Part shown: one piece after another, positions 58,525 to 64,000 of the stretch | Position numbering within the stretch: position 1 is the first letter of the stretch | Layout: every line of letters begins with the position of its first letter | NCBI GenBank assembly: GCA_002897115.2 | Contig: BCIH01000007.1 | Location: 573,966 to 637,965, forward strand | Origin: Prototheca cutis | Lineage: Eukaryota; Chlorophyta; Trebouxiophyceae; Chlorellales; Chlorellaceae | DNA: 64,000 bases | Reading direction: 5' to 3' | The notes under the pieces: generated by a model | Database searches by the model: none | Seen by the model: the letters and a program-made list of their open reading frames with translations, nothing else | Told to the model about the DNA's origin: nothing | Position numbers and translations under genes: made by a program

Positions 58525-60461
58525 CTAGGCACTCCCATGCTTTTCTTCCCTGGCAAGCAGCGCTGGGGGAATGAGGGGCTTGCCCCTTCCCATGGAAAAG
58601 CCTGGTGCACCTGGAACGGGCATGAGGGGTTCGCTCCGCTGCCCCGCCTGCTGTTCCTGCGCCTTGCCTGCCCCTGCAAGTGCCCACGTCTTGTAATCAC
58701 GCTTGACCGCTGGAAGGGGCTTTGGGCCGGAAGATGCTTGCTGTGCCTTTGGGCCGGGAGCCGAGGCACCTCCGGCACTCTGGGTCCCTGCAGCCCCAGC
58801 GCTCTCTGTCCCCGGCGGCACCGGTGGCGCAGGTGTGCTGCCTTCCGCAGAAGAAGCAGCGGCAGGCTCCACAGCCACGCTCGGTGTCCGCTTGGGCTTG
58901 TGCGTCGCCAGAACCGTCGCCCGTCGCCCAGACCTCCTGTGAGGTTGTCGCGTGAGTGCAGGATGTGTTTGTCAACAACCAGCCATGCTTCCTCCCCACA
59001 TGCTGTAATGCTGCACACGGTGATCCTGATCACCACTCGAGGGCTCTGAAACAGCAAACAAACAATCATGCAAACCATCAGGGAAGAGAGGGAACGTGCC
59101 AGGGAAAACGTTTGGGCACCGCGTGAAAGAGCCCTGGGCCCTTCCCATCACCATGCATGTGCCTCGAGAGAAATCCAGTGCAGAACAGCTCCACCACGCC
59201 ACTGTTCCCAACNACCCTGCCGCACGCACCAGCCGCCNGTGTCCTCGAGAGCTGCGGCAGCCGCCGCCGCCTGCTCCGGGGTCAAAAACTCAACGAGTGC
59301 GTACCAGGCATGCAGCGTCCGGCCCTCCAGCCGCGGCTGCCGGGCCAGCAGCGCGTCCCGGACATCGGGCTTGCGCACCCGCACAAAGCCCAGTTGGCCG
59401 TGGGGGGAGCACAGCTCCATCACCGACTCTTCAGGTTCAGATGGACGGGGGCTTGTTGGCGGTTGAGGGGAAGCGCAGGTGAAGTTGACCCCGAGCTCAA
59501 TCTACGGCAGCCTAACGCATAGGCGATATCAACAATGCCCCACAATCCAGCCAAACAGATATGGCCCGGGCAACTGCTGTGGAGACAATTGATGACCCCA
59601 GGACCCAGGCCCTCTTTGCTCAAACAAGCCCATGGAGCTCCCGCAAATTCGTCATGCATGATCACCGACCACCCATTTCCACTGTACTCTTACCAATGGT
59701 GGTCTTGTCCGGCAAACCGCTGATGAGCACGGTCCTGGTCTTGACTTCTGCCAAGTCCACGGGGTCAAGCGGCCGCCGTCGCCGGATCCGATCCCCGGCC
59801 GGGGACAGCTGTAGCTCCTGACTGCCGGCCAGCGCGGCGGNCACAGCGGCCTCCTGCTGCCGCCAGCGTCGCATCTTCTTAAAGGACAGAATAACGTGCA
59901 AGGGAACTGCATGCAGGTGTGGTGGGAGGTGCCATGTGGGTACCAAATGTTCCAGGATAGTTGGTCCATGTGCGAATTTTGGTGGGCCTCTTTTTGCAAT
60001 GCTCCACTGTCAGAGTGGGTGACCATGCTGCGCTCCGTGTGGCCAAAAACTGCGTCACAGATCCATCCAAAAAGGCTGCCAACCACGTCCACGCACCGTA
60101 TCCCTCTTGGTTCATACTGATCTGTTTCAGCAGAAAAGTGTCCGTTGGCAAATTGGTGTCGGAGAAGTAATACTCCACTTGCCTGTGTGGTGGACAGGGT
60201 TGGGGGAGCGTGGGAACCTGCGAGTCTGCTGCTGGGGACCCAGGCAGCAACAGTGCGAAGCTAGGGGACACGCGCACATCACAGCCTTCGGTCACGAACG
60301 CACCGCAGGATCGTCTGCTTGTCCTCATCGGAGAGCTCCACCGCCGATGTGGGTGCGGGCCCAGCGCCATCGTCCAGTGTCAGTTCAGAGAGAGGGCCTT
60401 CGCCGGCGCCAGACTCGATCTCCATTGGTTGCATTTCGGCAACTTCTGATCCACGATCCAT
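58525..60461 (-). CDS. La-related protein, LARP6 type
   Basis: LARP6-type proteins bind RNA through a La motif plus an RRM. Exon 1 (ATG 60461) is acidic and ends KQTILR at a donor; joining in phase gives ILRQVEYYFSDTNLPTDTFL, the La-motif hallmark, followed by KQISMNQEG and WLAAFLDGSVTQFLATRSAA. Next is MRRWRQQEAAV, then the RRM: VKTRTVLISGLPDKTTI (RNP2) and, over another intron, MELCSPHGQLGFVRVRK and LHAWYALVEFLTPEQAAAAA (RNP1-like). The C-terminal exon carries KPLPAVKRDYKTWALAG and PGAPGFSMGRGKPLIPPA, similar to the SUZ-C motif that ends LARP6 proteins. The boundary after the La motif (near 60015) is uncertain. A bona fide La protein is less likely given the SUZ-C-like end. Confidence 0.8.
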
Positions 60462-61363
60462 TTTTCAATTGCTCCCAGAGGTCCCTGAACGGGCAGTGTC
60501 GTCTGGGCGGTGCCCGCACAAGTTCAGCCGACGCTGGTTTGCCCAGAGCAGCCCGCCTCGTTCTCGGAGATCACTGCGTGGCCGAATCGCGGCTCCCAGA
60601 GTAATAATGGAACCGTGTGGCCTCACAATTTTGGCTGAAGCATGAGCGGGGGGGAATGCGCCTTCCCTAAAACAGGATGGACTTGTTGGATTTGGTTGTG
60701 GCGGCCGATGAGACGGGCCCGTATCGGAAGTGCTCCATCGCCGGTAAGCTACGACAGTTTCCTACATGTCGCTGTGTGTCTGCTGTGGAATATTACGCCA
60801 TTCACTTGGAATTCAGTGGTTTCCATTTCACATCATCTGCAACGCAGGTGGCATTTCATGACTCGTCAGGGTGTTCGCTCAGGTTGGCTGGCCCATGCTG
60901 GCCTAGTGACCTCTCATGCTCGGCATTCCTGGCAAAAGCCCTGCTGATACCCCCAGATCAAAAACAGCCATTAGAAACCCATAGTCTATCATGGAATATG
61001 ACCAAACATGGGTTCGGAGCTGTATTTCCTGTTGTCACTGGCTTGCCTTCTTCGTGGTCGTCCTCGTCCTGGTGGCGGACATCGACTGCCGGACTTGCAT
61101 TCGTTTTGTTGCCCGATCGCTGCACGCCGTGTGAGCCCACTCCCGTGAGCATTTAAAAATTGGGTTCTGCTCACTGTATTGGCATTTTGCGTTTATCCAC
61201 CGAGTGGTGCTGGCTCCGGAATGGGGCAATACGCCGTGCGGACCCATTGCTGGCTCCACCCTGGAGGCCGTTAGTGCGTGAGCTGCGATCCCCGTCTTCA
61301 GCCCCTTCTACCCTCGTGCATACAGTCATGTGTATATAAACTATCGAAACAAGCGATATTGCA
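60462..61363. other. Intergenic between LARP6-type gene and NEIL-like gene
   Basis: A short plus-strand frame at 60677 (MDLLDLVVAADETGPYRKCS) ends at a good splice donor but no matching next exon was found. A TATATAAA sits at 61333-61340, only 24 bp before the NEIL-like ATG, too close for an ordinary TATA box unless the leader is extremely short. Confidence 0.45.
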
Positions 61364-62035
61364 ATGGTGGAGGGCCGCCAGTGCCATCGGGTGGCCCATG
61401 CCCACCGCAAGCAACTGTTGGGTCGGAGGTTCAGAGCCAGCTCGCCAAACGGCCGGTTCGTGCAGGGAGCAGCCGCCATCGACAGCCTACCGTTGCACAG
61501 GATCGAAGTGCACGGCAAGGTGCGCGAGAGATGCGTTGGACGGCATGCTTGCACCTTGAAGTGCCTTGGGAAGGGTGCAGTGAACCCCAGACATGGGCTG
61601 TGTGCCAACCCAACGTGACGGCATTTGACCCAACTCACAATAAAACATGCATCTTGAATGCATGGCCCCAAAATCTCTTCAACCCTGCAGTACCTGTTTT
61701 ACTTCTTCGGGGACAATCAGGATGCGCCGGTGGTCCTGCACTTCCATTTTGGCATGAGTGGTACGTTTCGCACGGCAGCTGCCCCGGGGCCCGAGCCGTC
61801 GCCCACGACCCGGCTCAAACTGGTCGACGAAGAGGCAGGACTGGTTGCCCTCTTGTCCGCCATGACAGTCATGCATGGTGGCCTCGGTGCGGTTGGTCGG
61901 AGGAGTGTTTTCCTGGTTGTGACACAGGGGCATGGAGACCGTGGGTGCTGGGTGGACCAGTTGTGACTGGAGAAGCCCAGGGGCCTCTGGAAACAGGTGC
62001 ACACACAGAAAATTCCGCTGGGCCTGATGCCAGGC
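61364..62035 (+). CDS. NEIL/Fpg-family DNA glycosylase, N-terminal part only
   Basis: Base-excision repair glycosylases of this family remove oxidised bases and nick the strand. Exon 1 (61364-61519) starts MVEGRQCHRVAHAHRKQLLG; residue 2 is Val, as in NEIL3, where the freed Val amine acts as nucleophile in place of the Pro of Fpg/Nei, and Glu3 is present. It continues with RASSPNGRF and LHRIEVHGK. Exon 2 (from 61691) continues YLFYFFGDNQDAPVVLHFHF, GMSGTFR and TTRLKLVDEEAGLVALLSAM. A weaker match LWKQVHTQKIPLG (about 61985-62025) fits the start of the helix-two-turn-helix region. The essential H2TH loop, the zinc finger and the C-terminal half were not found before 62.4 kb, where the Fanzor-like sequence begins. 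The gene may be truncated, interrupted, or use unrecognised exons. Confidence 0.65.
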
Positions 62036-62425
62036 TGCTCCTACTGCACGATTGTCAGGCCACTGGCAGTTTCAAACCCAAAGTGCCAGGTGCCCCAACG
62101 TCCCCTCCATCGCCCAAACGCAGATCTGTACCATGCAGGGCAAAAATGATGAAACCTTGTCGAGATTCATCGACTCCCACCTGCGCAGCAAGGGCATGAA
62201 TCCCAAAATGCCCTGTTGGACCACATCCCCTTGCCGCGTTGCCCAGAAAATGGGCTTAGTTCCTTCATGGGACAGGTCGTGCAAGGAGGTTTTACAAGGT
62301 CCTGGANATTGACCCAGGNCAAGGGCCCTGCGTCTCCCGAGGCGGTCGGCCAGTGGGAGCCCGGTACAACATACGGGGATTCCCCGCGAACCTATCTATT
62401 TCATGCACCCATTACAATAACTGGT

Positions 62426-62550
62426 GCAACGTGAATGGCCCGCAACTTTTGGGGTAGCGGGCNGGAGGCGCCCAGGGGCGCCATGACGGCCGTCAAGGCG
62501 TCAGTGCGTGCGACCTGGCAGCGCAGGTTCCACGGTCTTCTGGACGANTA
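62426..62550 (+). repeat. Diverged upstream copy of the Fanzor-like first exon
   Basis: These 125 bases align without gaps to 62712-62836, about three quarters identical, 286 bp upstream. The copy still reads in frame (ATG 62435, NFWGSG, AMTAVKASVRATWQRRFHGL) until a TAG at 62550, matching DFWGRGREV, FTAAKASVLATWKRLFHRPL of the downstream copy. Confidence 0.8.
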
Positions 62551-62720
62551 GGAGAGCCAAGTCGACATCAGCTCGTGAGTTCCCGTTCTGGAAGGCGGCG
62601 CTGTCCCGTGCGCGTTGGCATTCTAACGGCCCCCCAACTGAAGGTGCCGAAGGTGGGAGACCTCACGCCGGCCTGCCCAATCCATCGCCCATTATTACAG
62701 CAGGCAGGATTGCAAGGTCG

Positions 62721-64000
62721 ATGGACTGCGACTTTTGGGGCCGCGGGCGGGAGGTGCTCAAGGGCGTCTTTACGGCCGCCAAGGCGTCGGTGCTGGCGAC
62801 CTGGAAGCGCCTGTTCCATCGGCCTCTGGAGCAGTATGTCCAAAAGATGCATCCCGTGAAGCAGCACGCCTCGCACTTTGCCGCGCTCGTGTTGCTTGAG
62901 GAGGACGAGGCGGGCAGTGCGGACTTTGCAACGCGGTTCATCTGTCTCAGGTTCTTTTCCGATGCCTTCCTTTACATGGTCAGCTACTCCCGCTAGGAGG
63001 TTGAAAACAAGAAACCCCGAGACGACGTTCTTCCGTGCCCGTTTCCAGAGGTCCTGACCCATGTTCCAGCAGGCGACTGCGGACGAGCGGCAACAGTTCT
63101 ACCACGCACCCAATCAGGTGACTCACCGAGCACTGGTTGCATGAGTTGCTTGCATCGCGGGCTGAATGCAGGATTGTCTATAATGGATTGGCACATAATG
63201 GCCCAGACCATGTGGTAGACGAGCCGGGTNCTCCTTGACGTGCAGGATGCCAAGTACTGGGGGGAAACACAGTGCGCGGCGGTGGAGGCCAACGTTCGCA
63301 AGCACTTTGGCGAGCACGTGCGCGGCACCATGAACCTGGTCCTCAACGTCAAGGACCGCCGGAAGGAGCAGGACCGCGCGGGCGCGTGGGGAGGGCTGGG
63401 ATCGCAAGAGGCGCAACGAGACGCGCGATCAGGAGGTCAACGGGCCCGCGAGGCGCATCAAGGAGGCGCTCGGGCGCCTGGAGGCGGCCGTGGAGGGAAT
63501 GGACGCCACGCAGCAGGCAAAGTACGACCGGCTGCTGCAGCTCTTGCGCAACGCCTATCCCCCAGGTTACCGCTTCGAAAAGGGCACCTTTTACTACGAC
63601 TCCAAGGTCAACCCGAGGGAGCACGTTCGNGCGATGATCGCAATGTCCCGCTTCCGCGTCGAGGAGGGAATGCGCACGTTCCGGGCGATCCCCATGCACA
63701 CTTCGCATGTGCCTGGGGCGGTGCAGATGGACAACTACATCGTTGCGAAGCAGTTCCTGAAGGACCAAAAGCTGGCCAACTTCTCGGCCAACTTGGCGTT
63801 CATCTGGGGAACACTGCTGATGCCAGGTCGCCGCGAGATCANGGACGTCAGTGGAAACAAGTTCCAGGGAGTCGTAAGCTCTGACGGCATCAGCTGCAGT
63901 TTCATCAAGAAGCCACCGGGCCAGACTCGCTGGGCCTGCCATTCTGGCGGTGCTGATGGCGGCAACGGCGCTGGCAGTGGCGGCGGCGACGGCGGCGGCG
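62721..64000 (+). CDS. Fanzor-like protein (eukaryotic TnpB homologue), 5' part, cut by window end
   Basis: Fanzors are eukaryotic relatives of TnpB, RNA-guided nucleases carried by transposable elements. Exon 1 from ATG 62721 gives MDCDFWGRGREVLKGVFTAA and KQHASHFAALVLLEEDEAGS, followed by FATRFICLRFFSDAFLYM before a probable donor. A short exon (about 63071-63118) and one starting at about 63245 (DAKYWGETQCAAVEANVRKH) follow. Between about 63376 and 63415 the reading frame moves by +1, with no room for an intron. The new frame is open to the window end and has the Fanzor-type order: LLRNAYPPGYRFEKG, VNPREHVRAMIAMSRF, FRAIPMHTSHVPGAVQMDNY, then the marker FQGVVSSDGISCSFIKKP, then a Gly-rich linker. 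The RuvC nuclease part, if present, lies beyond 64000. The family call is from memory of the motif order, not from a search. Confidence 0.6.

Noticed and set aside
60677..60746. Small exon MDLLDLVVAADETGPYRKCS as start of a gene
   Set aside because: Ends at a good donor, but the nearest acceptors lead to stops and no downstream exon matches; left in the intergenic description.
61333..61340. TATATAAA as TATA box of the NEIL-like gene
   Set aside because: Only 24 bp before the ATG, so transcription would start at or after the initiator codon; kept only as a note.
62270..62345. Possible Fpg continuation (frame giving RARRFYKVL and IDPGQ)
   Set aside because: Slight resemblance to the GNIYRxExL region only; no glycine-asparagine core and no flanking splice sites that keep frame.

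Overview
The window is nuclear DNA of a green alga, most likely a Chlorella-lineage (trebouxiophyte) species. The evidence is GC-rich coding sequence, many short GT-AG introns (often more than five per gene), head-to-head H2A/H2B and H3/H4 histone pairs as in other green algae, and plant-lineage families: an SBP transcription factor, a plant-type DYRK kinase, an EBS/SHL-like BAH-PHD protein and a plastid-type dihydroxyacid dehydratase. The exact species is a guess. Two 30-N runs (7461-7490 and 19438-19467) are assembly gaps. Many single Ns are scattered through the sequence; those in the histone genes all fall at silent third codon positions, so some probably mark allelic differences.

Layout. 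0.9-4.4 kb: an acidic multi-exon protein of unknown role (+). 4.7-6.1 kb: UTP23, ribosome biogenesis (-). 6.4-8.6 kb: histone quartet H2A(-) H2B(+) H3(-) H4(+). 9.1-11.2 kb: WEE1 kinase (+). 11.8-12.5 kb: GNAT acetyltransferase (-). 13.6-14.4 kb: membrane-anchored J-domain protein (+). 14.9-16.7 kb: CDCA7-like zinc-finger protein (-). 17.0-20.7 kb: two uncharacterised genes (-). 21.3-22.5 kb: succinate dehydrogenase SDHC (-). 23.0-25.7 kb: OLA1/YchF ATPase (+). 26.0-33.3 kb: RTEL1 helicase with harmonin-like and RING domains (-). 33.6-35.2 kb: a 200-residue organelle-type protein (+). 35.9-38.5 kb: SBP transcription factor (+). 39.3-42.2 kb: dihydroxyacid dehydratase (-). 42.5-46.7 kb: plant-type DYRK kinase (+). 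47.4-49.0 kb: BAH-PHD reader (-). 49.6-53.7 kb: two convergent unknown genes. 54.6-56.5 kb: secreted alpha/beta hydrolase, possibly GPI-anchored (+). 56.8-58.3 kb: MMTAG2-like protein (+). 58.5-60.5 kb: LARP6-type La-related protein (-). 61.4-62.0 kb: the N-terminal part of a NEIL/Fpg DNA glycosylase (+). 62.4-64.0 kb: a Fanzor-like gene running off the window, preceded by a diverged copy of its own first exon.

The genes are independent eukaryotic units, not operons. Adjacent genes are often divergent or convergent. Many concern chromatin, cell cycle or genome upkeep (histones, WEE1, CDCA7, RTEL1, BAH-PHD, NEIL), but nothing in the sequence shows that they act as one system. The strongest candidate for new biology is the right edge: a eukaryotic TnpB homologue (Fanzor, an RNA-guided nuclease family) that starts just after a DNA glycosylase gene which appears cut short.

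Exon boundaries come from reading GT-AG junctions and frame continuity. Where a gene model closes in frame over all exons this is stated; otherwise outer coordinates are firmer than the internal splices.
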